61,075 nucleotides of DNA from Clostridia bacterium DTU084. Its GTDB lineage: Bacteria > Bacillota > DTU084. The position numbers and the translations under genes were made by a program. Every line of letters begins with the position of its first letter. The stretch's first letter is position 1. This document shows positions 8,291-16,587 of this stretch, one piece after another. Location of the stretch: NCBI GenBank assembly GCA_001512905.1, contig LFTB01000053.1:1-61075 (forward strand), in the 5' to 3' direction. The notes under the pieces were generated by a model that was not told where the DNA came from, did not search any database, and worked only from the letters and a program-made list of their open reading frames with translations.

Positions 8291-9340
8291 CTAAATTCCA
8301 AGCAAATATTTGGCTGTTCTGTTGTTGGGATCTATTCTCAAAATAGTTCTTAGACATTCCTCTGCTTTATCCCGCATCTTTTTGCGTTTATATCGTTTAA
8401 ACAGCTTAAATAAGAAACGGATGTCCTTTGTAGCCCAAAAATGCGCTTGACCCTCATTGAATCTGCCTAAATCAAAATAGACAGCTCCCAGTCCGTTATG
8501 TGCATACCTATCTTTTCCATTTATCCCCAAAGCAAGTTTATAAACTTTTATTGCCTCTGTGTGCATTTCCAAATCGCGGTAGATTCCTCCTAACCAGACT
8601 AAAGAAACTATCTTGTTTTCTGGCTTTGAGGCAAGTGCAAGTGCTTTTTTGTAGTACCCTATTCCTTCTTTGTATCGGTTGAGCTTTCTGCATATCCCTC
8701 CCAGGCCATTTAAGGCAACAAAATTTGTATTGTCTAGGGCAAAGCTCTTTTTGTACAGCTTGTAAGCTTGATCATACGCCTTGAGGTCTTTATGAAGTCC
8801 TCCCAATGTGTTCAGTACTGAAGTATCTGCGAGGTTCTCAAGGGGAATGCCTCGCTGTAGCCGTTTCATTTCCAATAATTTTTGTTTTATTAATAGAACA
8901 TCAACACCGAACGCTTCAAGCCTTCCGAGCCACTGAACCGCTTTGTCCAGCTCGCCTAGATTTAAATGGGCTGAAACAGCCTTATCCTTTATTTTGTTTA
9001 CTTCCTCGGGTATTCCAGCCGTTTCAGACAAGAATTCTGTCAGCTTCCAGCTGAGCTCAACTGCATCTTGATCCCTTTTTTCCAGGCACGCCTGCTTGCA
9101 CATTTTCACCAGCGTAAACAAATCAAGCTCTTCTACCAGATCAACTACATAATATTTAGCTCCTGTACTGAGCTCTATAGTTTCCCCTACTTTGCTGTTT
9201 TGCAGCCTTCTAGCCAGTTCCGTTTTGCTGTTGATCAGCCCCTTTTCCGGATTGCTTTCGGTTTCGACGATTTTGTAAACTTCTGCTTCCCCCAAAGAAT
9301 CGTCCTCCATATACCTAAGGGTAGCCTGCGAAATATTCAT
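8291..9340 (-). CDS. Tetratricopeptide-repeat protein
   Basis: 349 aa from the ATG at 9340, chosen because GGGGGG sits 6 bp upstream; the track start at 9382 lacks a site. Residues about 175-345 contain TPR units recognisable by LGGLHKDLKAYDQAYKLYKK, LGGICRKLNRYKEGIGYYK, LGGIYRDLEMHTEAIKVYK and LGAVYFDLGRFNEGQAHF. The N-terminal 60 residues, with LINSKTELARRLQ and KVGETIEL, resemble the C-terminal domain of GreA/GreB-like factors; this is a tentative likeness. No signal peptide or membrane span. TPR arrays mediate protein contacts; the partner is unknown. Confidence 0.75.
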   Translation of the reverse strand: MNISQATLRYMEDDSLGEAEVYKIVETESNPEKGLINSKTELARRLQNSKVGETIELSTGAKYYVVDLVEELDLFTLVKMCKQACLEKRDQDAVELSWKLTEFLSETAGIPEEVNKIKDKAVSAHLNLGELDKAVQWLGRLEAFGVDVLLIKQKLLEMKRLQRGIPLENLADTSVLNTLGGLHKDLKAYDQAYKLYKKSFALDNTNFVALNGLGGICRKLNRYKEGIGYYKKALALASKPENKIVSLVWLGGIYRDLEMHTEAIKVYKLALGINGKDRYAHNGLGAVYFDLGRFNEGQAHFWATKDIRFLFKLFKRYKRKKMRDKAEECLRTILRIDPNNRTAKYLLGI

Positions 9341-9518
9341 CTCGTTCCCCCCAATCTTCTCAATTGGCACTGTACAAATCAACTCTTGGCAGAAGATTAA
9401 AAAAATTAGCTAGCACAAAGGTTGCTGATTGTCCAAACAACTTCCTAAAGAAAATGATACAATGCCTGCTTCGTCTCTCCTGCTAAAATTTTCAGCTAAT
9501 TTAAAACCTGTTCCATTA

Positions 9519-10292
9519 TCAAGCTCTATAAAGGAGCTCTATATCGCCGCCCGCCTTCAGAGCTTTCAGCATCCCCCAGTTGAAGCGGGGGTATCTGCCG
9601 TGAATTTCGCCAAATTCTTTTCCTTGGGCGAGGAGCTTTTTCACTTCAGGCAGCTCTTTCCGAAACTGGGCGTTAAATTCCTCTACCCGCTCTTCTTCTA
9701 CAAAAGGACTAAAGTGTTTCTGCTTGAGGCTCTCTGCCAGCTCTTTTTCCGATGAGATAGGATGATGAAACTCGAGCCCATACAGGCCAACCACTTCCGG
9801 ATCATGGGCATCGCTGCTTGCAAAACAGGGCAGCTCGAGCTTTCTTTGCAGCTGTGTGATCTGACTTTCCATATAACCGCGGACGTGAAAGCTGAGGCAC
9901 TCTAGAGCGTCAAGCTGTCGTGAGAAGACCGCAGGATCAACTTCCGGATCATAACGATAAGGGTGTGCCAATACCACAGCACACCCTAAAGCTTCAGCTT
10001 TCTCGAAAAGCTCCTCTGCTTCCATGTTCTGCCAAAAGGCAGAAGAATCCAAAGTTCCGTAGATTAGAAAGTCATCGCCAAAGGCAGATCGCACCTCAAC
10101 ACCTCGTAAAATGACCAGTTCTGGAAATGCAGACTGAAGAGCGGCGTGCTCCTCATCGCTCCAAATCCGGCCGTGTTCTGTGATCACTATCCCATCCAAG
10201 CCCACCTGCTGAGCCCTTTGCGCCATCTCTTCAGGCGGAGTCTTACTGCAGCCAGAATACCGTGATGTGTGGACATGCAGATCAAAACGCAC
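9519..10292 (-). CDS. PHP-domain metal-dependent phosphoesterase
   Basis: 257 aa. The PHP fold opens with FDLHVHTSRYSGC, followed by VITEHG around residue 38, GVEVR around 62, LAHPYRYDP around 107 and SSDAHDP around 167; these carry the His, Glu and Asp ligands of a multi-metal centre. Stand-alone PHP proteins hydrolyse phosphate esters or nucleotides. The sequence does not say which, and the family is often annotated only by fold. GTG start after AGAAGGGTG. It faces the same way as the TPR gene with a 178-bp gap between them. Confidence 0.82.
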   Translation of the reverse strand: MRFDLHVHTSRYSGCSKTPPEEMAQRAQQVGLDGIVITEHGRIWSDEEHAALQSAFPELVILRGVEVRSAFGDDFLIYGTLDSSAFWQNMEAEELFEKAEALGCAVVLAHPYRYDPEVDPAVFSRQLDALECLSFHVRGYMESQITQLQRKLELPCFASSDAHDPEVVGLYGLEFHHPISSEKELAESLKQKHFSPFVEEERVEEFNAQFRKELPEVKKLLAQGKEFGEIHGRYPRFNWGMLKALKAGGDIELLYRA

Positions 10293-10360
10293 TGTGATTC
10301 ACCCTTCTTAGAAACTTTCTTAAATCTATTCGCTGTTTGTTGCCATTTCCCTTTAGACTG

Positions 10361-10398
10361 AAAAAGAATAAAGCCAGATTTCGATGAATCCGGCTTTA
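10361..10398 (-). terminator. Terminator after amidohydrolase operon
   Basis: AAAGCCGGATT and AATCTGGCTTT form a stem around a short loop, followed on the minus strand by ATTCTTTTTC. It lies about 85 bp past the stop of the 10483 amidohydrolase and probably ends the 17.6-10.5 kb operon. Confidence 0.8.
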
Positions 10399-10482
10399 CT
10401 CTTTCTGAAAAGATAATCCGCTCCTTAACCGTCAGCAATCTGCATAAAGATTCGTTTTAATACCCTGCCCTTCAAAAAATCG

Positions 10483-11361
10483 TTATAGCTCAAGCAGTCT
10501 CTGTGCGTTCTCTTTTGCCACCTTGCGGAATACTTCTTCGCTGATTAATTTCTCATCCCGCAGCTGGAGGAGAAAATCCACAAGGGGCGTAGGAGTGTCT
10601 GGGGCGCAGATGTCTGTGCCGAACATCAACCTGTCCTGGAATTCATTGAGAAATTGCACTGCGTATTCCCTGTCCCTTGCTAAAGCATTGTAGCCGCTCA
10701 TGGCAGAGAGATCGCCGTAGAGGTTTTCGTAGCGCCGGAAAAGTTTCGGCACCACCCCCTCCTCATCGATTGGGTAGTCTGGATAACCGAACCTGTCTGC
10801 TGGAGTCCTGAGCCTTCCCATCTCTGCCCAGAAGGTTTGGGAGTGGGCAAAGAACTTGAGCTTGGGGAAGCGCGCCAGGCTCCGCTCAAGCTGCGGAAGA
10901 CCCGGCTCGTCGTAGAGGCCGTAGATACCGCCTATTTGTCCTGCCAGATGAAAGGTGAGGGGCAAGCCGACATTTTCCGCATGTTTGAACAGGTTCTGCA
11001 CAAATGGATCTGAGATGGGCAGGTTAGCTGTTACTTCACCAATCCCCTTGAAGCCTTGCTCTTTATAGTATCCTAAGAGGTGATCCAAGGGGCTGTCTGC
11101 TGAATTGGTCAGAGAGCGGGGGTCTACGTTGCAGAAGGGAATGAATCTGTCTGGGTACTCCTCGCAGATCTCCTGGATCTCCTGGTTGGATTGTGGGATA
11201 GTGCTGCATTCCGGACTAACACCAGGCAAAAGAACTGCCTTCTCTATGCCGAGCTTGTCATAGCGCTCTATTAAGTATTCAGGGGTAGCATAGGCCTGCC
11301 TGCCGTCGAGGCGCGGAGGACCCGGCCTTTTTCTTGTGTGGACATGGATATCGATAAACAT
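10483..11361 (-). CDS. Amidohydrolase-2 family metal-dependent hydrolase
   Basis: 292 aa TIM-barrel hydrolase of the amidohydrolase-related/decarboxylase type. The metal-site residues are all visible: HVH in FIDIHVHTRK, His in LTFHLAG around residue 160, His in FFAHSQ around 195, and Asp in FGTDICAP around 255. Known members hydrolyse lactones or amides or decarboxylate aromatic acids. No signal peptide. ATG with AGGAGGGAGATC. It is distantly related to the next gene (11372-12238) and is the last gene of the LacI-headed cluster. Substrate unknown. Confidence 0.82.
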   Translation of the reverse strand: MFIDIHVHTRKRPGPPRLDGRQAYATPEYLIERYDKLGIEKAVLLPGVSPECSTIPQSNQEIQEICEEYPDRFIPFCNVDPRSLTNSADSPLDHLLGYYKEQGFKGIGEVTANLPISDPFVQNLFKHAENVGLPLTFHLAGQIGGIYGLYDEPGLPQLERSLARFPKLKFFAHSQTFWAEMGRLRTPADRFGYPDYPIDEEGVVPKLFRRYENLYGDLSAMSGYNALARDREYAVQFLNEFQDRLMFGTDICAPDTPTPLVDFLLQLRDEKLISEEVFRKVAKENAQRLLEL

Positions 11362-11371
11362 GATCTCCCTC

Positions 11372-12238
11372 CTATTCTCCTAATGGTACAAGCCTTAAGG
11401 CATTGCCTGCATAGATTTTTTCCAATACCTCCTGCGGCAGTCCCAGGGAATTTAAGAACTCTTGGTGTTTGTTGTCAAAGTAGTCGCGGCCGTAGAGGAT
11501 CCTGTCCTGAAACTCCAAGATGAATTCCTTGGCATATTCAGGATCCCGCGTCAACGCATTAAGTCCAGATCCTGCCGACAGATCGCAGTAGAGGTTTGGA
11601 TAGGTGCGGAGCATCTCAATGAGCTTCCCGCCTGGTAATACTTTTCCGGTAGGATAAGTCTCTTTGTCGTATTTATCGTCCCCTGAAATGTGCGCCCAAA
11701 AGCCTGGGGCGTGGCCCAGGAAAATGGTTTCCGGACAGGCAGCCACAGCCCGCTGGAAAGCCTCAATTCCCCCTCCGTACCAGTAGTTGGGCCGGGGGTA
11801 CCGCCTGCCTGTATCGAATTCGTAGTCTATGTGGACAACCACAGGTATCTTGCGCTTTCCGCAGTAGCGGAAAAGCCGCAGCGCATCTGGGTTGTCGTAC
11901 ATCATCCTCAGCTTCAGCTCCCCACATACCTTCACTCCATAAATGTCTATGCTGGCTGCGAGCCTGTCTACTGCATCCGGCTTTCTGGGATCTGGCGCAT
12001 AGCCTAAAACGAATTTCCCCGGCGCCCGCTCTGCATAAGACAAGCAGCGGGAAAAGGGAATGGGACCCCCTGGACCTGCATCGCAGATCACGGGGATAGT
12101 ACCAGGATTCCATTCGTCTTGGGGAGACACCCAGCTGAGAAGCCAGGTCTTATCGATATTGTACTTTTCCATATTGGCCAAAAAACGCTCCAAATTGTGC
12201 CCGTGCCAGTCTGGGTGGTTGTGTGCATCGATAATCAT
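11372..12238 (-). CDS. Amidohydrolase-2 family metal-dependent hydrolase
   Basis: 288 aa from the ATG at 12238 (MIIDAHNHPDW); the longer track ORF has no ribosome site, while this ATG follows GGGGGCGAGAGA. Metal-site residues: HNH near the start, His in VVHIDYE around residue 133, His in FLGHAPGFWAH around 175, and Asp in YGRDYF around 262. Same superfamily as the 10483 gene, and the shared ends (DRLMFGTD versus DRILYGRD) suggest an old duplication. A lactonase or amidase step in the same pathway is plausible but not shown. Confidence 0.82.
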   Translation of the reverse strand: MIIDAHNHPDWHGHNLERFLANMEKYNIDKTWLLSWVSPQDEWNPGTIPVICDAGPGGPIPFSRCLSYAERAPGKFVLGYAPDPRKPDAVDRLAASIDIYGVKVCGELKLRMMYDNPDALRLFRYCGKRKIPVVVHIDYEFDTGRRYPRPNYWYGGGIEAFQRAVAACPETIFLGHAPGFWAHISGDDKYDKETYPTGKVLPGGKLIEMLRTYPNLYCDLSAGSGLNALTRDPEYAKEFILEFQDRILYGRDYFDNKHQEFLNSLGLPQEVLEKIYAGNALRLVPLGE

Positions 12239-12260
12239 TCTCTCGCCCCCTGCTTCAAAT

Positions 12261-13049
12261 TCAGTACACCTCAAAGATGTTGTCCGATCTCCGAGCCACA
12301 GTGCGGGAGTCAAGCCTTATGCTGCCTCTGGCTCGGACCTCAGCCTCAGCTGTGCTCTCCAGCTTGTATTCGATTCGCAGCTCGTAGGGAGGTGGTATCT
12401 TCACCGGCTGAATCTCGCGGATTCGCTCCACTGCCCTGGCCACACCTTTGCGAATCTGCTCCTGGGCATCTTCAGGGTGCAGGGACAGGGCGAAGTTTCT
12501 ACCGTATCCTTCCTTTACTGCTACAGTTTCCACTCCCTCAATCCACTCTTTTGCTTCCTCTGTCCCTGCCCTGCAGCTGGAGACAAAGATCACTGGCACG
12601 CCAAGGGAGCCTGCCTGGGCTGCAGTCAGGCCGATCTCGCCGATGAGGCGGCCGTTTAGCCACATGTTATGAATGCTGGCTGAAGAAAAGCTGTGAGAGA
12701 GAACCCCGCCCTTGACGCCTGCCATAGGATGATAGCCGATGAGGAGAACCCCAGAGAAAGTGCTGTCCAATACAGACAGCTGTCTTGGCCTGGGGACCCC
12801 CAAGAGAATTTGCACGCCCCTTCTCAGCTCATTGTAGATGATGTTGGCTGTGCCGTCGCTGTGCCCGTCCCCGACGATGATCTCTGCGTCGCTCGAAATA
12901 CTCCTCAGCCCGTCTATGGCCGCATTAACCTCCTTCGTCAGCATCTGCTGCGCAAACTCGTATTGTTTATGCTCTCTGTTCAGCGGTTGGCCTGCACTGC
13001 CGACGACGCAGGCAACTCCTTCAAGGTCTGTGCAGATCAAAAATTTCAT
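12261..13049 (-). CDS. M55 family D-aminopeptidase (DppA-like), second copy
   Basis: 262 aa, clearly paralogous to the 1645-2430 gene along its whole length, with shared blocks such as LEGVACV, NMWLNGR, QAGSLGVPVIFVSS and EYKLESTAEA. The DxEG, GDGHSDG, GYHPMAG and GEIGL metal-site segments are all kept, so it should be active. The family removes N-terminal D-residues from peptides. ATG after GGGAGAGATGAAAG. It lies between the amidohydrolases and an aminotransferase in a tightly packed operon, so a D-amino acid or a related N-acylated compound may be handled by this locus. Confidence 0.88.
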   Translation of the reverse strand: MKFLICTDLEGVACVVGSAGQPLNREHKQYEFAQQMLTKEVNAAIDGLRSISSDAEIIVGDGHSDGTANIIYNELRRGVQILLGVPRPRQLSVLDSTFSGVLLIGYHPMAGVKGGVLSHSFSSASIHNMWLNGRLIGEIGLTAAQAGSLGVPVIFVSSCRAGTEEAKEWIEGVETVAVKEGYGRNFALSLHPEDAQEQIRKGVARAVERIREIQPVKIPPPYELRIEYKLESTAEAEVRARGSIRLDSRTVARRSDNIFEVY

Positions 13050-13082
13050 CTTTCATCTCTCCCTTCAGATCAGGGTAGGTGA

Positions 13083-14408
13083 TTAACTGCTGTGCCTGAA
13101 AAAGTGCCAGCCGCCTAAGTCAGGTGGATCGCCCGGATCTTCTGCCAACAGTTCCTTGTAGTTTTCGGCCACCTTCCGGAAGGCTTGGGCGTATTCTTCA
13201 ATCAGTTCAGGCCTGTAGCGCTTGAACCAGGGAATCCCAATCACCCTCGTACCAATAGACTCGCTCACAGGCAGACTTCCCGGCTCCTGTCTTATGTCCA
13301 CAGGAGAGTTTGCGATCCTGGTAGGCTTGCCTGCACCGTATACGTCGCAGGTATTGAAGACAGGGTGCAGATGCAGCGGTCTGTTGCAGCCGGGGCAGCA
13401 GTCAGGAACTCCTTCTGTCCGCACAGCTTCAGCAAAGCGGGACACAGACAGACCCTCTAGCTCTTCTTTAATGTAGAGGCCGTGGGGGTAATAGTAGCCG
13501 CCCATATGGCTGGACGGATCTTTGGGCCTGTGGGGTCTGAGGACTGGTACGTCTTCCAAAAGCTCCCAGAAGTAGTCCATGGCCTTTCTGATCTCACAGG
13601 TGCGCTCGTCGTAGTATTTCAGCTGCACCCTGCCTACAGCAGAGCTCAGCTGGTGCATTCTGTATTTGTAGCCCCCTAAGGGAAGGCCAATATACGGGCG
13701 GAGAGACTCTGTCTGGATTTGCTCGTCAAAGCGCTCGTAATGTCCTAAAGCAATGGCCCGCTCGTAGATCTCCCGGTCGTTTGTGACCAGCATCCCTCCC
13801 TCGCCTATGGGGAAGGCCTTGCCGGTCATCAAGCTCATGGCCCCTACATGACCGATAGTGCCCACTTTCTTACCTTTGTACAGGCTCCCCTGGGCGTGGG
13901 AGACGTCCTCGATCACCTTGATGCCGTGGCGGTTAGCAATTTCCATAATTTCGTCCATGGGCGCAGGATGGCCCAAGTAATGGACCACCATAATCGCTTT
14001 GGTGCGGGGTGTGATCCTTTTTTCCAGATCCTCAGGGTCCAGGCACAAGGTGACTGGATCGATTTCTGCAAAGACAACAGTAGCACCTAGAGAGAATGCC
14101 TGTAGGGCCGAGGCCCAGTAGGTGATGGATGGACAGATCAACTCATCCCCTATCCCCAGTCCGCAGGCAAACATGGCTGCATGCAGCGCTGAAGTGCCGT
14201 TGTTGAAGCCCAGCGCGTACTCAGCCCCCTGCCAGGCAGCAAATTCCTCCTCGAACTTTTTGGTCACATCTGTGCCGCTCATGGCGCCTCTCCGCAGTAC
14301 CTCTAAAACTGCAGCTTCGTCTTCCTCTGTAATGATTGGCCAGGTAAAAAGGTCCCCTGGTTCCTTCGTGACAGCCCGAGGGCCGCCGAAAATTGCAAGT
14401 TCGCTCAT
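13083..14408 (-). CDS. DegT/DnrJ/EryC1/StrS family aminotransferase
   Basis: 441 aa from the ATG at 14408 (AGGAGGCGTGAAA before it); the track start at 14459 adds 17 unsupported residues. PLP-enzyme landmarks: FNNGTSALHAAMFACGLG around residue 65, IEDVSHAQGS around 165, and the Schiff-base Lys in SLMTGKAFPIGEGG around 195. Members transfer an amino group, usually from Glu or Gln, to keto-sugars or keto-cyclitols. A second copy lies at 15302-16531. Coupling with a TIM-barrel isomerase suggests amino-sugar or aminocyclitol metabolism. Confidence 0.87.
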   Translation of the reverse strand: MSELAIFGGPRAVTKEPGDLFTWPIITEEDEAAVLEVLRRGAMSGTDVTKKFEEEFAAWQGAEYALGFNNGTSALHAAMFACGLGIGDELICPSITYWASALQAFSLGATVVFAEIDPVTLCLDPEDLEKRITPRTKAIMVVHYLGHPAPMDEIMEIANRHGIKVIEDVSHAQGSLYKGKKVGTIGHVGAMSLMTGKAFPIGEGGMLVTNDREIYERAIALGHYERFDEQIQTESLRPYIGLPLGGYKYRMHQLSSAVGRVQLKYYDERTCEIRKAMDYFWELLEDVPVLRPHRPKDPSSHMGGYYYPHGLYIKEELEGLSVSRFAEAVRTEGVPDCCPGCNRPLHLHPVFNTCDVYGAGKPTRIANSPVDIRQEPGSLPVSESIGTRVIGIPWFKRYRPELIEEYAQAFRKVAENYKELLAEDPGDPPDLGGWHFFRHSS

Positions 14409-14424
14409 TTTCACGCCTCCTTGG

Positions 14425-15222
14425 TTATATTTGGGCAAGCAGCCCTTTAATTGCCTCAAGATCTTTTTCAGCTCTGTAGAGGTCTGGCTTTGCTGCGTGG
14501 CATTCTGCAGACAGAAAGCCGGAGTAGCCCATCTTCTTCAGAGCTCGGAATAAAGGCAGGTGATCCACTGCTCCTTCTCCCAGCATCTGCTGCTGGAAAA
14601 GCTCGTTGCCCCGAGCTGTAAGGTCTCTAAAGGAACCTGGCAGGCTTTCGTCTTCAATGTGCAGTTCGTCTTTCACGTGGACGTGGAAGATCTTCTCCCC
14701 CAGCCTCTGTACAGTCTCTTCGCCGTAGTCTGTGCCTGTGATGTACATGTTCCCTGCATCGCGAATAACTCCAACGTTGTCACGTTGGATCATGGCCAAG
14801 AGGCGCTCTGCCCCTTCAACGATCTCGGTAAGGCTGCCGTTGTGGATCTCCATGGCCAGCCTCACACCGCGCTCTGCGGCCAAATCGCCGCACCTCTGCA
14901 GCCAATGGGCTGCTTTTGCGTAATGATAGTCCTGGGCCAGAAAGGCATTGGGTCCGCCTGGCCACACCCGAATGAGGTCCGTACCCAGCCACTCCATAAC
15001 CTGGAAATATTTTTTCAGCTCCTCTAGGACCTCTTCGCACTGAGCATCGCTCATGGTGAGAAAACGGCCTAGATATGCGCCGATACCCGCGATCTCAAGG
15101 CCGAGCTCAGCTGCCAGCTCTCGGATCTCAGAAGCACGTTCATAGGTTGTATCTGCCGAAATGTGCGGTTCCCTTCCCCACAGCTCAACTCCATCATAGC
15201 CGAAGCCTTTAGCCAGCCGCAT
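14425..15222 (-). CDS. TIM-barrel sugar-phosphate isomerase/epimerase (xylose-isomerase-like)
   Basis: 265 aa as an ATG-started frame. Family features are GYDGVELWGREPH at the second strand, AMEIHNGSLTE around residue 125, DAGNMYITGTDYG, HVHVKDE and SAECHAAKPD, giving the usual Glu/Asp/His metal set. The first beta strand is missing from this ORF but is encoded upstream in frame (AIFTVVFNRRSVQEA) as far as 15276. There an AAG codon occupies the spot 8 bp after GGAGAG where an ATG is expected. The start codon therefore appears mutated, or translation begins at 15222 with the weaker AGGAAG. Substrate unknown. Confidence 0.8.
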   Translation of the reverse strand: MRLAKGFGYDGVELWGREPHISADTTYERASEIRELAAELGLEIAGIGAYLGRFLTMSDAQCEEVLEELKKYFQVMEWLGTDLIRVWPGGPNAFLAQDYHYAKAAHWLQRCGDLAAERGVRLAMEIHNGSLTEIVEGAERLLAMIQRDNVGVIRDAGNMYITGTDYGEETVQRLGEKIFHVHVKDELHIEDESLPGSFRDLTARGNELFQQQMLGEGAVDHLPLFRALKKMGYSGFLSAECHAAKPDLYRAEKDLEAIKGLLAQI

Positions 15223-15292
15223 GGCTTCCTGAACGCTGCGTCTGTTAAAAACAACTGTGAAAATGGCTGTTTTCTTCTCTTTATCTCTCCTT

Positions 15293-15306
15293 TAAAACGA
15301 TTTACT
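15293..15306. promoter_or_regulatory. Second LacI-type operator-like half match
   Basis: AGTAAATCGTTTTA on the minus strand shares the left half and centre (AGTAAATCG) with the palindrome before the lacI gene. It lies at the end of the second aminotransferase gene, before the isomerase gene. It overlaps a stop codon and an A/T-rich ribosome site, so chance is possible. Confidence 0.3.
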
Positions 15307-16531
15307 TCCGATAATAAGCCTCAACCTTCTCGATTGCCCGAACTGTATCTTCCAACTCTTCTTCGCCCCAACCTTCGTGGATGTAGAGGGTGAAATGATC
15401 GCTGAGAGCTTTCTCTGCCACAGGGCAGCAGCCAGTATAGTCGATGGGTCTGGCTTTCTGATCGCTCCAGGGGTATCCTGAGCTGCCGTAGGCGCGCCGC
15501 TCTCTGATCCAGGTCTGCTGGTAAATGGGTACTACATAGTGAGCGCCTACAGGAATCCCCTCTTTTGCCAGGGCTTCGGCAAAGGTTACTTTGTCAGCGT
15601 TCATGTTCTCGGCGTCGAAGCGGAGGAAGCAGAACCAAGGATTGGCCTCGTGGGAAACTTTCCAAAGGGAGGTTGCACAGTGGGCGAGGCGCTTTTTCAA
15701 TTCCCTCACAATCCACTGCCTCTTTTCCTTGATGGACTCAAGCTTCTTAAGCTGCGCTCTGCCGATGGCAGCCTCAAGCTCTGTCATCCGGTAATTGTTG
15801 CCTAAAAAGAGGTTGGTGGGATCTTGGGAGTTAAAGGGCTTCCCCCGGTCTGCAAAGCGTTTTGCTTGCCAATATAGGTGAATGCAGTTTGTGAGGACCA
15901 TGCCTCCCTGGCCCCCTGAGGTTGTGTGCTTGCTGGACATCAAGCTCACTGCACCTAGATCTCCCATGGTGCCCACGTATTTACCCCTGTATTTGGCGCC
16001 GTGGGCCTGGGCGCAGTCTTCGATCACATAGAGGTGATTGCGCCTTGCCAGTTCCAAAATTGGTTCCATCTCTGCGCTCTGCCCTGCCAGGTGCACTACA
16101 ACAATCGCTTTGGTTCTGTCGCTGAGGCAGCCCTCGATTCCTTCTGCTGTGATGTTGAGGGTGTTGTAGTCTACGTCTGCAAAGACCGGAATGCAGTTCT
16201 GAAAAAGAATGGCAGCCACAGTACCTGGATCTGTGATGGGGGTGGTGATCACCTCGTCCAAAGGCTCCAGCCCCAAAGCTGCTATGGCAGTGTGCACTGC
16301 TGCTGTGCCGGAGCTGGTGCTGGTTGCGTACTTGGCGCCGAAATACTCTGCAAACTCCTGCTCGTACGCGTCCACATGCCTGCCGCCGTACCGGTCCAGC
16401 GCCTGATCTCCCGTCATGGTCTTCTCGATCACATCCAGGGCTGCTGCAAGTTCCTCCTCTCCGAAGATGACCCGCGGCGGGAAAGGCTTCTCCCTCACTG
16501 GCCTGCCGCCGTGGATAGCTAGTTTTTCCAA
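15302..16531 (-). CDS. DegT/DnrJ/EryC1/StrS family aminotransferase, second copy
   Basis: 409 aa from a TTG at 16531; GGAGGGGACTTTT precedes it and the protein then begins with EKLAIHGGRPVREKPF, as relatives do. Landmarks are TSSGTAAVHTAIAALGLEP around residue 62, IEDCAQAHGAKY around 165, and the PLP Lys in SLMSSKHTTSGGQGG around 193. Related to the 13083 gene but diverged. Two aminotransferases in one operon suggest either two amination/deamination steps or a heteromeric pair. It overlaps nothing, and the lacI stop lies just upstream. Confidence 0.87.
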   Translation of the reverse strand: MEKLAIHGGRPVREKPFPPRVIFGEEELAAALDVIEKTMTGDQALDRYGGRHVDAYEQEFAEYFGAKYATSTSSGTAAVHTAIAALGLEPLDEVITTPITDPGTVAAILFQNCIPVFADVDYNTLNITAEGIEGCLSDRTKAIVVVHLAGQSAEMEPILELARRNHLYVIEDCAQAHGAKYRGKYVGTMGDLGAVSLMSSKHTTSGGQGGMVLTNCIHLYWQAKRFADRGKPFNSQDPTNLFLGNNYRMTELEAAIGRAQLKKLESIKEKRQWIVRELKKRLAHCATSLWKVSHEANPWFCFLRFDAENMNADKVTFAEALAKEGIPVGAHYVVPIYQQTWIRERRAYGSSGYPWSDQKARPIDYTGCCPVAEKALSDHFTLYIHEGWGEEELEDTVRAIEKVEAYYRK

Positions 16532-16587
16532 AAAAGTCCCCTCCTTCTGAGTTTTTTTATTTTCATTATAAAGGCCTCCCTGGGCTC

